Source: Craterostigma plantagineum
Taxonomy: Eukaryota > Streptophyta > Magnoliopsida > Lamiales > Linderniaceae
Assembly (NCBI GenBank): GCA_027422505.1
Contig: JAPQWV010000326.1
Span: forward strand, 124,001 to 188,000
Length of the DNA stretch: 64,000 bases
Direction: 5' to 3'
This document shows, one piece after another, positions 9,581 through 21,842 of this stretch; positions within the stretch are counted from its first letter, which is position 1, and every line of letters starts with the position of its first letter. The notes under the pieces are model-generated. The model saw only the letters and a program-made list of their open reading frames with translations. It searched no databases and was not told the origin of the DNA. The translations under genes and the position numbers were made by a program.

Positions 9581-12500
9581 ATGTCCACAATTTTCCCGAG
9601 CTCACCTTGGTTCAATCTCCGCTCTGCGATTGCAAAACTCCCTCCTCTCTCCGACAGGGTTAGAGTGAGGTGTCAAAGCGGTGTAGTTCTGTCGCCTGGA
9701 GACGACCTGCCTTTGAAGTACGACGCGTGGCTCCCGAAACGCGGGGTTAAGGATCGGAGACGCGCCGGCGTGTTGCTCCATCCGACGTCCTTCAGTGGAC
9801 CCCACGGAATTGGAGATTTGGGCCCTCAGGCGTTTCAGTTTCTCGATTGGCTTCACGAAGCTGGTTGCTCTGTTTGGCAGGTTAAAAAGATTTTCTCTCT
9901 CTCTTTTTTTCCCCCTTTTTTATGACAGCGACTCGATTCACAGATAATACAACAGCTGTAAATCAAAGATTGGAAAAAAGGAAAAATTTTGTAAGATGGA
10001 GTACTTTGAAATGGCAGGTTCTTCCTCTTGTTCCACCTGGAAGAAGGGCCGGTGAAGAAGGTTCGCCATACTCTGGCCAGGTTTTTGTCCCCCCTCAGTT
10101 TTCCTTTTTTGGCCAATCACTGATTTTGAGCAATATATATGGAAGTGAACTTGCCATGTAGCCTGCTTCTAAGGCGACAATTGGAAATTTTATTTATTAT
10201 GTTAGCTCTTTACAAATAGGATATAGTATTTCATCTTGTTCTGATTTATGCTCAGGATGCGAACTGTGGCAACACTCTATTGATTTCTCTTGAGGAACTC
10301 GTGAAAGATGGTCTACTGGCAAAGGGTGATCTTCCAGAACCACTGTGAGTTGCGTGACAGCAAAAACCATGTATTTTAACTTGTCGAAGGTAATGCTAAC
10401 TTCAACATTACTGCACTTTTACAGAGATGCTGATCGTGTGAATCATTCAGAAGTTGCCAACATCAAGGAACCACTAATTGTCGAGGTAAATAATCCACAT
10501 TTCTTAGAGGGGATGCTTCGTGCTGATTTTGGCTAGAACAAGCACATGATTCAATTCCTTGTATTTATTGTTCGATTTAGGCTGCGAAGAAGCTTATATC
10601 GAGTGAGGGGGTGCTGAAAGATGAGCTTGAAGACTTCCGTCGGGATGCTAGTGTTGCAGGTTTAGTGTCTGAATCATTCATTAGTTTTTTTTTTTCCTTA
10701 TTATTGGCAAAAACCTGTTATGATCAGGTAAGTCTAAAGTACTTTACTTCAGAGTTCAGTATATGTTTAATCTTGAATCTGTTGAATTACTGTTAAATGT
10801 CTCTCTTTTGCTATCTTCAAAATTTCCTCTGTGAAAGCCCATATAGTGCTGTAAAGTGGCAGACTTATGCAGGTTGGCTTGCGGATGCTGCCTATTTTGC
10901 TGCTATTGATGACACCGTGAATGCTGTTAGCTGGTATGATTGGCCTGACCCATTGAAGAATCGCCATAATACTGCCCTGGAAGAAGTTTATCGAAGCAAA
11001 AAGGATTTTGTATGAATCTTTCGACCTCTTTTACGTTTATCGCTATCATTCTCCATTTTACAGAACTAATATCTTATGACCCAAATTTCTGATCCGCAGA
11101 TAGAGATATTTGTTGCTCAGCAGTTTATGTTCCAAAGGCAATGGAGGAAAGTTCGTGAGTATGCTCATAAAAAGGGGATTAGTATAATGGGAGACATGCC
11201 AATATATGTTGGTTATCACAGTGCCGATGTGTGGGCTAATAAGAAACATTTCTTGCTGGTAATTTTCCTGATTAAAATTGTACTTGAAATTCTCCATTGC
11301 TTCTATTTCAATTCAACTTGCCATTGATTTCACCTGCAGAACAGCAATGGTTTTCCTCTTCTAGTTAGTGGAGTTCCTCCCGATGCATTTAGTGAAACTG
11401 GTCAGCTATGGAACAGGTGAACATATTTTCTGTTATTTTCTCTTTTTTCTGCTGAGGGGAAGGACAAACTGATGAATGCTTTCTGTTCGGAAAAGCCCAC
11501 TATATGATTGGAAAGAGATGGAAAAAGATGGATTTTCATGGTGGGTACAACGTATCAGTCGTGCAGTAGATATATTCGATGAATTTCGGATTGATCACTT
11601 CAGAGGATTTGCTGGTTTTTGGGCTGTTCCTTCCGGTAATATTTGAAAAGCTTTCTAATGAAACTGTGATTATATGGTAAAATAGTAATATCTTATTCAC
11701 CCTTATGCAGAAGCTAAAGTCGCAACGGTTGGACGATGGAAGGTCATAATTCTTCTCTATTTCCAAAATGATAATCGACGAGGCATTTCTTTAATGATGT
11801 TTTGGCTGACAGTAGGTAGGACCTGGTAAAGCCCTGTTTGATGCCATATCTGAATCTCTGGGAGAGATTAAGATCATAGCAGAAGACTTGGTACGTGTTC
11901 TAACAAATCTAACAGAAGTATTAAGCAATTTCCTTTTACAAAAAGTGCTTGTGTGTTGTAATATTTTGTCTATATTTGGTAATATTATATCTATCTCACT
12001 TAAAAATCAGGGGGTAATTACAGAAGATGTTGTGCAACTTAGGAAGTCTATTAAAGCACCTGGCATGGCGGTTCTCCAATTTGGTAACCATAACACGCCG
12101 TCTTGTGTTTTTTTCTCCCACAATATTAGTAACACCCACCATTATTTAGCTTCTGTTTATCTGTTTGCTTTCTTCAGGCTTTGGAAGTGATGCTGAAAAT
12201 CCACATTTGCCTCATAATCATGAGCAAAACCAAGTTGTGTACACAGGCACTCATGACAACGACACGGTAAGTTTTCATGCTGAAAATCATAGGGGAGTAC
12301 AAGACTAATGAATCTGGGTTCAACTTGTACATATATTCAGATTCGAGGATGGTGGGATGTTTTGCCTGAAGGAGAGAAATCAAATGTGAGTTTTGATGTA
12401 AAACAAACCCTCAGTCATCTTAAAAGAATCTTTGTTCTTACACATGATAATTGATATCTTTAGGTACTAAATTATCTTGGCAATGTCAACGAAGAGGAAA

Positions 12501-12812
12501 TCTCATGGGGACTTATACGAGCAGCTGTTTCTTCGGTGGCACAGACTGCAATAATACCCATGCAAGACATTCTTGGACTTGGAAGTTCAGCAAGGATGAA
12601 CATTCCTGCAACACAGGTTGGTTCACCATCTCTTATATCCATTTTTTTTTTTCTGATTTTTTTTTTTAGAAAAAAAAATTTTTTTTTCTTAATTCCCATG
12701 TTGACAGCGTGGTAACTGGAGTTGGAGAATACCTGAGAATATGCCCTTTGAGAGCTTAACTGCCGAAGCAACGAAATTGAGACAATTGCTGCTCATGTAT
12801 GGGCGGTTGTAA
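9581..12812 (+). CDS. DPE1: Plastidial 4-alpha-glucanotransferase (disproportionating enzyme, D-enzyme)
   Basis: GH77 amylomaltase that transfers maltooligosaccharide units between glucans during starch breakdown in the chloroplast. Sixteen exons: 9581-9880, 10018-10080, 10256-10344, 10425-10485, 10581-10659, 10873-11009, 11100-11258, 11340-11416, 11496-11635, 11711-11742, 11816-11890, 12011-12083, 12178-12266, 12341-12385, 12464-12616, 12708-12812. All have GT-AG introns, and they join to 1677 nt (558 aa), close to the roughly 576 aa of Arabidopsis DPE1. The first 35 or so residues are Ser/Arg-rich, as in a transit peptide. The GH77 core starts at the GVLLHPTSFSG motif. The catalytic nucleophile is Asp355 in FRIDHFRGF, the acid/base is Glu402 in IIAEDLG, and the third Asp is Asp455 in GTHDND. 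No disruption is seen. Confidence 0.95.
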
Positions 12813-13238
12813 TAACAAAACAACAAGCGTAGCAAGTCTTACTAATATGAAAACCAACCCCTCACGACTATATCTATGCTTCATAAATAATTGGTAATAA
12901 CCGAGGTGAGTGGAGACGTCAAGAATTACCCAATATTTGTGATAATGACTGCCCTCCGTGAAATTCTATTTATGTATTTTCCAAATATAGTACCTATTGT
13001 AGCTTACCTAAAATTGTGGGATTATTATTCATGCACCACCCACCCTCTGAATGAATGCAAGTTATGGAAACTACAACAATTTATAAGAGTGGAGGTCAGT
13101 AAACTACAACACCATCGTTAACACATCAATCTGAAAAAGTAAAAACAGAGCCCTTCCTCGCCTTGCTTGGCTTTGAAGGGATGAATGAAGTAAACTTATG
13201 ATACAACTGTGGTCTTTTGTCTGTAGCAGTCAACGCCG
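12813..13238. other. Tail-to-tail 3' region of DPE1 and shikimate kinase
   Basis: This 426-bp stretch separates two convergent stop codons and should hold both 3' untranslated regions. No additional gene is visible. Confidence 0.6.
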
Positions 13239-14935
13239 TCATTGCCTCCTCAAGAAATTTTCAATTTGCATAAGTGCCTGATCATCATCATCATCACTTA
13301 CCAAATAAACATGCAAAACCGAACTATATACAGAGGAAAATTTCAATAATTAAATACCTCGATCGCAATAGCAGTTGGGGTAACATCGCATACATCTTTC
13401 ATACCCTGCTTACTCGCGATATCTGTAAAATGAAAGAAGTCTAGTTTAAACAATGCCATCCCAGCATGAAGTAGAGTGACAAGAAAAAACTGAGCTTTAA
13501 GAAGAAATTGTTAACAGATTTGTACTTTCTAGAGAGACTCTTGCATCGGCTTTGGCGTATGCTTCACCCCTCTCCTCAAAAAGGTCCAATAATCGCTTCA
13601 TGGTCTGCGTAGTAAAGGACTATAACATCAGGTCTCTAACAGGGTTTTTTCATGAATTCAAGTCCCTATACCTACCTTGGAGTAAGGATCGCCCGACCCG
13701 TGGTTTAAAAGCGGTCGAGAATCAGTTCCAACAGCTGTGATTCTCCGTGCTAAGGCTTCTAAAGGTACGTCCAGCCAAACTGTGACGCCATTTCTCATGT
13801 GTTTCCTTCAAGAGAGGTGTTGTTAGTCAAATTAATATCGAGGAAGTTAAAATTGGAAACTTCGAGTAATCTTTCAATGTCCTCTTTTACCAATTCACTG
13901 GCCGAACAACTGCTCCACCGCCAGTTGAAACAACTAACCGACGCATCATAGACAGCTTATACAACACCTCGGTCTACAAAGGAAGGAAGAAAATTAAATC
14001 ATAATCCAAAAAAAGAAAAGATGAGAGCTTTATGCATGGGACCTACGAATCTACTACATCATATTTTCAAAACAATGCTATAAATTCTGTGTATACTAAC
14101 TAACCTCGTTTTCTCTGAAGAAGCCTTCTCCATATTGCTTGAAGATTTCAGCGACACTAATTCCATCGGCCGCCTGCTCTATTAAAGAGTCACTGGAGCA
14201 TCATAATCGACAATGGGAACTCATTGATTTTATATAGCACGTGATTGGCAAAGCTAGAAAAAACAATGAAACTTTTTATACGCTTGCTAACCAGTCATAG
14301 AATGAGTAACCAATGGCTTCTGATAAAACCTTGCCCACTGTAGTTTTCCCGGATCCCATCATACCTGCGCTATCAAGAATCTGATTTAGATGATAGAAAA
14401 AAAAAAAAAGAGATTTAAGCCAATTTTTTCATAAAAAGTTACATCACCTACCTATAAGATACACACATCGTCCTTCAAGAGACGGCTCAACCTCCTCTGA
14501 TTTATTCTGCAAGTGTGCCAAGATAGCTGGTTAATTGATGCTGCACTTGTGTCTGTGTGTAATTGTGTGTGAGTCTAAGGAATAGGCATGCCAATGTCAC
14601 CTTTAAAATCTTGGATTCGTCCAACAGCGAGGGACGGCTTCGAGATTCCAAAAGCGAAGCTACGAACATGATAATTCATGGAATTAGAGACAAGTGGCAT
14701 GTTTTGAAGGTGCCCATTAACGAATACCTGGGGTGTTATCAGAAGAACGAGAGACCTTCAGAACAACAACAGGCCTGTGAGACTTTCCTTTCCTAGTCAC
14801 CAAATGTGTCCGAAGACCCCACTCTGCAGTACTTTTCTGGAAATTTTCCAGGTAAGTGATTTGCTTTCTTGAATTATTCTCCTGAATTCTCAGCAGCGCA
14901 GACATCTGCAGAGGTTGCAAAACTTTTGTCTCCAT
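13239..14935 (-). CDS. SK: Shikimate kinase, chloroplastic
   Basis: Phosphorylates shikimate with ATP in the plastid shikimate pathway to chorismate and the aromatic amino acids. Ten exons on the minus strand: 14728-14935, 14601-14659, 14452-14506, 14292-14364, 14105-14192, 13891-13967, 13676-13805, 13526-13604, 13358-13422, 13239-13277. They join to 873 nt (290 aa), the usual plant length. The first 90 or so residues are a poorly conserved transit region. The kinase then shows the P-loop [11 protein letters not shown] (from about residue 108), the DCD motif with the shikimate-binding Asp, the GGG motif in [10 protein letters not shown] (about 175-184) and the lid arginine in DSRPLL. The start at METKV was preferred to an in-frame Met five codons upstream because plant homologues begin with a similar ME-x-x-V sequence. 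It converges on DPE1 and diverges from the ABCF gene. Confidence 0.93.
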
Positions 14936-16082
14936 TCTGCAAACGAACACCCTTTTCTCCCCGAAGACTCGCTTGTACGAGTTAGCTAGGATTCAGATAT
15001 TCTGAAAAAGAAAACGCGAACAAGACAAGAGAAATGAGCTTCAGCTGAAACTAATACAGACACAAGAGAAATATTACTCAGACGCCACGATAGACCATCA
15101 ACAAAAAAAGTCAAAGGTCCTATCTTTAGCGTCCAATTACACTCCCCTCCATCCAAATGTGCTCGCCGATTATTCAACAACGTTCGAATGAAGAAGAATC
15201 AATCAACTCATACCGTCTAATTAATTAACCAATTAATCCCACACATGCCAGCCCACCAAAAAATCATAAATACACAAGAAACGAACAACTTAATAGACAT
15301 ACCGAACAATTCAACGAGTGTTTTTTACAAGTATATGCTGTTCAAATTTAATGAGTGTGAATTTGCGAACGAGTTTGGTGGACAGTAACGGGGTAGGGTA
15401 GGTGGCTTTGGACTGGACATTCTCCGCTTCCATGAAAGCCATATGGTAAAAAGTCTCTCGAGGAGCCACCAACTAAACTGCGCATAACTACAATTTCAGT
15501 CCCTGTTACTTTAAGCAATTACAATCGTCTCCCTAAATAATTTAATAATATTCATTTGTCGGCCCAATCAATCAATATGAATGCGAAATTTGGGGTTTGT
15601 CTTTGATCTATTTCACTATTTGCCCTTCCTTATCAGATAAGGCCCACAAAGAGGTGATATTTTATCTCTCTTTGTACACGCGCGTGGCTGATCCGCGATC
15701 TCAGAATTCTCTGACACGTGGCACGATAAGACTGGTCTGAGTTTTGGAGGAATGAACTATGCACCACAAATACGTTGTTCATTCGATACGGCTTTATCTC
15801 TATCCACTATTTTACCTTTAATTTGTCTTTCTTGTCCACAAATATTTATGTATCTTTGGCATTTTATATCAAGAGGATCGCGGTAATAATCTGTTTTTTT
15901 GAAAAATATAAAGTTCATTTTCTATGGACTGACTGAGCTGAGGCCTTTGAGAAACTGAGACTGAGCGAGAAGAGGATAGAGAAAACACTGTGTTGAAATT
16001 TCTCAGTGTTTTCTTATCTCTTTACGTCTCCTCTATAAACGCTTTTCTTTATTGATAAGTTGAGAAGAAAAGGTAACGAGCA
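14936..16082. promoter_or_regulatory. Divergent promoter region, shikimate kinase / ABCF5
   Basis: 1.15 kb lies between two start codons that face away from each other. It contains a TATAAA at 16034-16039 upstream of the plus-strand ABCF gene, an ACACGTGG (G-box/ABRE-like) site at about 15714-15721, and CT-rich leader sequence on both sides. Both flanking proteins are chloroplast-targeted, so shared light regulation is possible but is inference. Confidence 0.5.
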
Positions 16083-19054
16083 ATGGATTTGGCTTCGAAG
16101 CTCCAATCGATGAACCTTCACTCGAATCTCCTCGCCGGAGCGCCGCCCCTCGGCCGCGGATTCGCCACCTTCACGTCGCAATCCTCTCTCAAATACGCCT
16201 ACTCTCCGATTTTGAAGAGCCCGCTCGTAATTTCGTCGAAGTTAAACGCAATTGCCACTGAAACATCGACCCTCACAGCCCTCGAGGAAGAAGAGGACGT
16301 AGACATCGAAGCCCTTTTATCGGGTAACATCGGTGAACAATCTGATGTTGATTACAAGAGGGGTAATAAGAACTCCACAGGTGCGTCTTCGATTTCATCA
16401 GGTGTCAGGTTAGAAAATGTGAGCAAAAGCTACAAAGGTGTCACCGTGCTGAAAAACATTAATTGGGAAGTCAAAAAGGGCGAAAAGGTCGGGCTTGTTG
16501 GTGTAAATGGTGCTGGTAAGACAACTCAGCTGAGGATTATTGCTGGTTTGGAGGAACCCGATACGGGCAACGTGATTAAGGCGAAGAACAACATGAAAGT
16601 CGCTTTCCTGAGTCAAGAATTCGAGGTGGAGTCGTCAAGGACTGTGAGGGAAGAGTTTTTGAATGCTTTCAAAGAGGAAATGGAGGTTGCTGAGAGGATA
16701 GAGAAAGTTCAGAAAGCGATTGAAAAATCAGTCGATGATTTAGATTTGATGGGTAGGCTTTTAGATGAGTTTGATTTGCTCCAAAGGAGGGCACAAGCTG
16801 TGGATTTAGACGAGGTTGATGTCAAAATTAGTAAGTTGATGCCCGAGCTTGGTTTTGCGCCCGAGGACGGGGATAGGCTTGTGGCCTCGTTTAGTGGCGG
16901 GTGGCAGATGAGAATGTCTCTTGGGAAGATTCTACTGCAGGTATACATGAACTTTGTTTCTTTGTTGATGTGATTATTATGATCAATGGGTTGGTTTGAT
17001 GTTCTTGGAACTTCCCATAGGTTTAAGAATGAATGTTTGGTTCTATTACAAGGCGATTGTGTCTTTGATTTTTTTTGCTGACCATCTACTGATACTATTT
17101 TCAGGATCCCGATTTGTTACTCCTCGATGAACCCACAAATCACCTTGATCTCGACACGATAGAGTGGCTTGAGGGTTATCTTACCAAACAAGATGTACCA
17201 ATGGTCATCATTTCGCATGATCGAGCGTTCCTTGATCAGCTGTGTACGAAAATCGTTGACACAGATATGGGCGTTTCGAGGACATATGAGGGAAATTACT
17301 CAGATTATGTGATCTCAAAAGCATCGTGGATTGAAGCACAACTCGCTGCATGGGAGAAACAGCAAAAGGAGATCGAGCAGACAAAGGACTTGATCAGCAG
17401 GTTAAGTGCTGGAGCAAATGCTGGCCGTGCTTCTACTGCTGAAAAGGTCACTATTCTTCCATGACCCATAGATTTGTATTTGTTTTTCTTGAAAAGAGAA
17501 AAAGAACAATGCATCTTCTTTTTATTATGTTTATTTTTGGCAGCTATTCATTGTTATTTTGAAATATTTGTGCCAACAGAAGCTGGAGAAGCTTCAAGAG
17601 GAGGAGCAAGTAGAGAAACCTTTCATTAGGAAGCAAATGAAAATCAGGTTCCCTGATCGTGGAAGAAGCGGTCGGTCTGTGGTTTCGATAAAAAATCTGA
17701 GTTTCAGTTACGAGGATAAGGTGATTCGCATGTTCAAATTCTAAAGGACAAAAGAAAATGCCTTGTCTAGATATTATTTTATTCAGATTCGACGGTGAAG
17801 TTAACAGTATCATCGTACTTGTCTAACAGGTTCTATTTAATAATGCAAATTTGACAATTGAGAGGGGAGAGAAAATTGCCATTCTTGGTCCAAACGGATG
17901 TGGAAAGAGCACTTTACTCAAACTGATCATGGGCATGGAAAAACCAGACAATGGAGACGTTTTGCTCGGGGAGCACAATGTTTTGCCGAATTATTTCGAA
18001 CAGAATCAGGTTTCTTGTTTTAATACATCCTCTTCTTATATGTGTCATGCAGTTCCATCTTAGTTCTGACTGAAGTTCTGTGGTTGTATGTCTCAGGCAG
18101 AGGCACTTGATTTGAATAAATCCGTAATAGAAACAGTAGCTGAGGTGGCAGAAGACTGGAGATTAGACGACATAAAAGGTCTACTCGGGCGATACAACTT
18201 CAAGGCTGATATGCTGGACCGAAAGGTCTCTTTTCTGAGTGGTGGAGAAAAGGTAGATAAACGAAATTTTTTTATGTTTTCTTTTACTTTTAGTTTATGT
18301 GAAGCAAGTATGTCAAATTGGTCGTTCCCCTGCTGATATATTTTACCTTATTCTTAGGCACGACTTGCCTTCTGCAAGTTCATGGTTAAGCCTTCGACTT
18401 TGCTTATCTTGGATGAGCCCACCAATCATTTGGATATACCTACAAAAGAGATGCTTGAGGTTTGGTGGTTTTGATTGAATCCTGTGAAATAATTGTTTTT
18501 TTTTTTTTCTTTTCCTGATTCTTTTTTTTTAATGGTATTTAGGATGCAATAAACGAGTACGAAGGCACAATTATTACAGTTTCTCACGACAGATACTTCA
18601 TCAAGCAAATCGTCAACAGAGTTATAGAAGTTAATGATGGGATCATACAGGACTATGCTGGTGACTACAATGTAAGCTGAGATATATTTCGTCCCTGTTT
18701 TCACTTGAGCACAGCACATTTTTATCTTTCGTTTTTCTTTTTCTGTCATATTTGCAGTATTATTTGGAGAAGAACATTGAAGCGAGGGAAAAGGAGCTCG
18801 AACGCGAAGCAGAACTTGAGCAGAAGTCTCCCAAAGCTAAAGCCAAATCAAAAATGTCCAAGGTTGAATCATCAGTTTTCTTGGACTTGATTCGTTCTGA
18901 TATTATTACGTTATTTCGCAAGTCTAATAATGTATTGACAACTATTGTTCTGAACTAGGCCGAGAGAGAAGCTCGAAAGAAACAGAAAGTGCAGGCGTTT
19001 CAAGCAGCTAAACAGAAATCGAAGGCATCGAAGAATGCTAAGCGATGGAACTAA
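16083..19054 (+). CDS. ABCF5: ABC transporter F family member, chloroplast-targeted (ABCF5-type, GCN20-like)
   Basis: A soluble twin-ATPase of the ABCF family with no membrane segments; family members act on ribosomes and translation. Nine exons: 16083-16940, 17105-17446, 17580-17720, 17830-18009, 18097-18252, 18358-18459, 18543-18671, 18758-18862, 18959-19054. They join to 2109 nt (702 aa), near Arabidopsis ABCF5. The first 60 or so residues are Ser/Leu-rich without acidic clusters, as expected of a transit peptide, followed by an acidic stretch. The first ATPase has Walker A GVNGAGKTT (about 140), signature FSGG (about 270) and Walker B LLLLDEPTNHLD (about 290). The second has Walker A GPNGCGKST (about 467), signature LSGGEKAR (about 557) and Walker B LLILDEPTNHLD. 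A charged linker separates them, and the C-terminus is Lys-rich. The whole frame is intact. Confidence 0.94.
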
Positions 19055-19796
19055 GAGGAGATCCAATTTGATGATGTTGATGCGTAATGACGCTCCTTCT
19101 GTATATATATATATATATGGTAAATAATTTATAGGACAATTGTTTCTGCGAATGGCTGTAAGATTGGTATTTGCATGTCCCGTTATAGGACAATCCAATC
19201 GAGTCGAGCCCTTCGACATTGGTGTTCATTATTTGTGTAATAGTGCTCTTTGTGAGATATATGATAGGATCATATTTTTGTTACATAGAAGACTGATTAA
19301 GGTAGGACGATAACTTACATGCAACATTCGAAGCGATTCATATCCGTGAATTTAATTTGCATACATGGTTGACGAGATGGAAATGCATGCATTAATAGTG
19401 CAACTAGGGCTATGAATGCAACCATTTACGATTTCAATTTACATCAAATATATTTTTACTTCCATCATTCTGGCATATATATTTCAACTGCAATTAAGTA
19501 ATAATCCGCAGGACTTCTTACCTGGGAAAACCGTTCACCTCTCCACCTGCTATCGATGAAAAGTATCCATAATTTATGATTTCCAATTTCAAATAACGTA
19601 TAATAATAAGGCGATTTTGTCAAAGATTTACTTTAAATGACCATACATATATAACATATATAACAAACCCCGTAACGCATGCATATTATATCATTATATG
19701 CCATGAATTTCCGTTATGATTCAATCAAGAAGTGCCAAAAATAGTCATTAGTTCCGAAACTATATTCATCCGAAGATTCGGATCAGATCCTATTCC
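19055..19796. other. 3' region of ABCF5 and spacer
   Basis: Includes a short TA repeat (19102-19118) and the presumed 3' untranslated region of the ABCF gene. No other supported feature. Confidence 0.4.
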
Positions 19797-20284
19797 TTGG
19801 CCTATTTAGTAAAAACCCTAATAGTTTTGTTCTTCGTCGCAGTTGTCCTAGCACTCTATAGGGGAGGTACACGTCAATTGATTCTCAGAAAAACCTACGC
19901 GCGTAACGTAAGTTGTATGTTGATGAAATCTTTCTTCATCGATGATTGTATAATCGCGAATATATTGCAGGGCATTATTTACAGGGATTCATGGATAGAG
20001 AATTACTGCTTTCGAAACAGAAACAATTATCCACCAACAATGGCGCAAAAGTAGATGGAAGTAACACGGCCAATAAGCCTCATAATTATCAGCTGATGAC
20101 AGCTCCATTAACTAACGTTGATCGTGGAGCTAACAACACTGTTGTGTGCCCTCGTTTTTGGTTACCTTCAGATGATGGAATTATTGCTCCTCGCGTGGAT
20201 GAAGAGAAGCTTATAAACGAGGTTCTTTATGGTAAGAAAAAGACTAGGGTGCCAGTTTTTCAAGAACTCTGCAGGGAGAAATAA
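19797..20284 (+). CDS. Possible small two-exon gene or gene relic (unknown)
   Basis: The clearest part is 19977-20284, an open frame after a good acceptor (TATTGCAG). It encodes about 100 residues ending VFQELCREK, with a Pro/Asp/Gly-rich middle. Upstream, an open frame encodes a hydrophobic helix (TLIVLFFVAVVLAL) followed by Arg-rich residues, which would make a type II membrane anchor. Two problems remain. There is no ATG between the upstream stop at 19749 and the hydrophobic helix (19797 is a TTG). The best donor (AAC/GTAAGT) would join the two frames out of phase; an earlier donor (GC/GTAACG) would keep phase. So either an upstream coding exon is missing or this is a decaying gene. I do not recognise the protein. 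Confidence 0.35.
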
Positions 20285-21842
20285 CAAGCAGTCTGATGAT
20301 TATGCATGAATCATCGTTTCGATTGGTATCTGCCATTTAGTTTTAGGACATTTTTTTATTTAGCGTTCGTATTTAACTTCTGGATTGATTTAATGAATAA
20401 TCTGCCAATTGATTAATTTTGAGAGAGACTAAAGTTAGATAGAGCTTTGACATATAAATTTCCAAGATCTATCTAACCCGCAAGATCTCTTTTTTTATCT
20501 GTACTTTTTATTGGTTCAAAAAGAAAACCTAACCTTTGTTGCTTTAAGTAATTTTCGAAGTCCATTATCTCGCATGTCTCGTCAACCTAAAACTTTTACA
20601 GATTTCTTCTTTTCCTTTTTTAAAAACGTTGTTTTATTGCATACTCTATCGTCGTTTTCCTGTTTTATTACACGAAGGGCAAAGGCATAAAGAAAGCCGC
20701 TCGAGAAAGCCCTGATTTTGGCAATAATAGAGCATCTCGGAACAAATATTATTAGTATAAGCCCTTCAAATTCAGATCACTTGATGCAATTATTTATATA
20801 TGGTGCACAATTATTGGTTTAATTGACCACATATAGTACACAAGTTATATACACAGTATTAGATTATCATCATGGACCCCTCACACATTGTGATGATGTA
20901 TACAAAAGCTGGTCGTTGTATTGTCCTGTCAATAATCCTTTAACAGTGCTAGTTCCCCATATTAGCACTAATCTCTTCAATCGGTTCTTGTCATAGTCCT
21001 GCCTCATGATTTAGCAAATATAGAAGAAAAGTAAAAGAAAAAAAAGGAATTTCGTGCAGGTAATATACCTTTTATTAAACATATTATCGGAATGCTTTAA
21101 CTATTCTCCCTTATGCTTATTCGGATATGAATTGATTGATACGAAGATATATTAACTGATTAAAGATGTTTGAAGGACCACATATAAGTTTACCTTTCCA
21201 ATTATTTACCAACATTGTGCTCCTGCTTTTCCATTTCTTTTCAAGCTTCGATTCCTTCTTTAATCATATAATAATACTTGAAGAAATTATATTATTCTTT
21301 CCTCATATAAAAATATGACATTTATTTTTACATGAATATGTTCTGCATATCTGTGGAAAGTTACAAGAATCTTCGTGACACAAACTTAAACTTCCAATAT
21401 TAATATCAGCTTTTGATTCTGAATATTTTAAACAGAATGAACCAATTTTATATTTTTCTATCGTTAGCCCAATAAATCATACCACGAAAAAGCAAGACAA
21501 ATTATGAAAATTAAGTAAACGGAATTTCATAAAGTTATTCTACGCCTAGGTATTGCTTATCGTACCTTTGGAATCTATGAAAAAAGAAAATCTTTCAACA
21601 AATATATGTATGATCACTTAATTTAACAGAGAAACGATTTCAGAGATATAAATAATAATTATTAAAAAAAGAAACGACTATTTAAATCCAACGAGAAGGA
21701 AATGTAGCGGTAGTAGTGTGAGTTGCGATTTTTATATACAACCCATATATATAGCTTCGGCGTTCCATATAATCTCCTCAAGAGAATTATATAAATCAAT
21801 CTTGGTAATAATTTGAAGCTGCCCTTCATATACTTCATAAAG
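20285..21842. other. AT-rich spacer, promoter of the EamA transporter
   Basis: No supported exons. A TATATATA run at 21746-21753, about 90 bp before the ATG at 21843, is a likely TATA box for the next gene. Confidence 0.45.
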
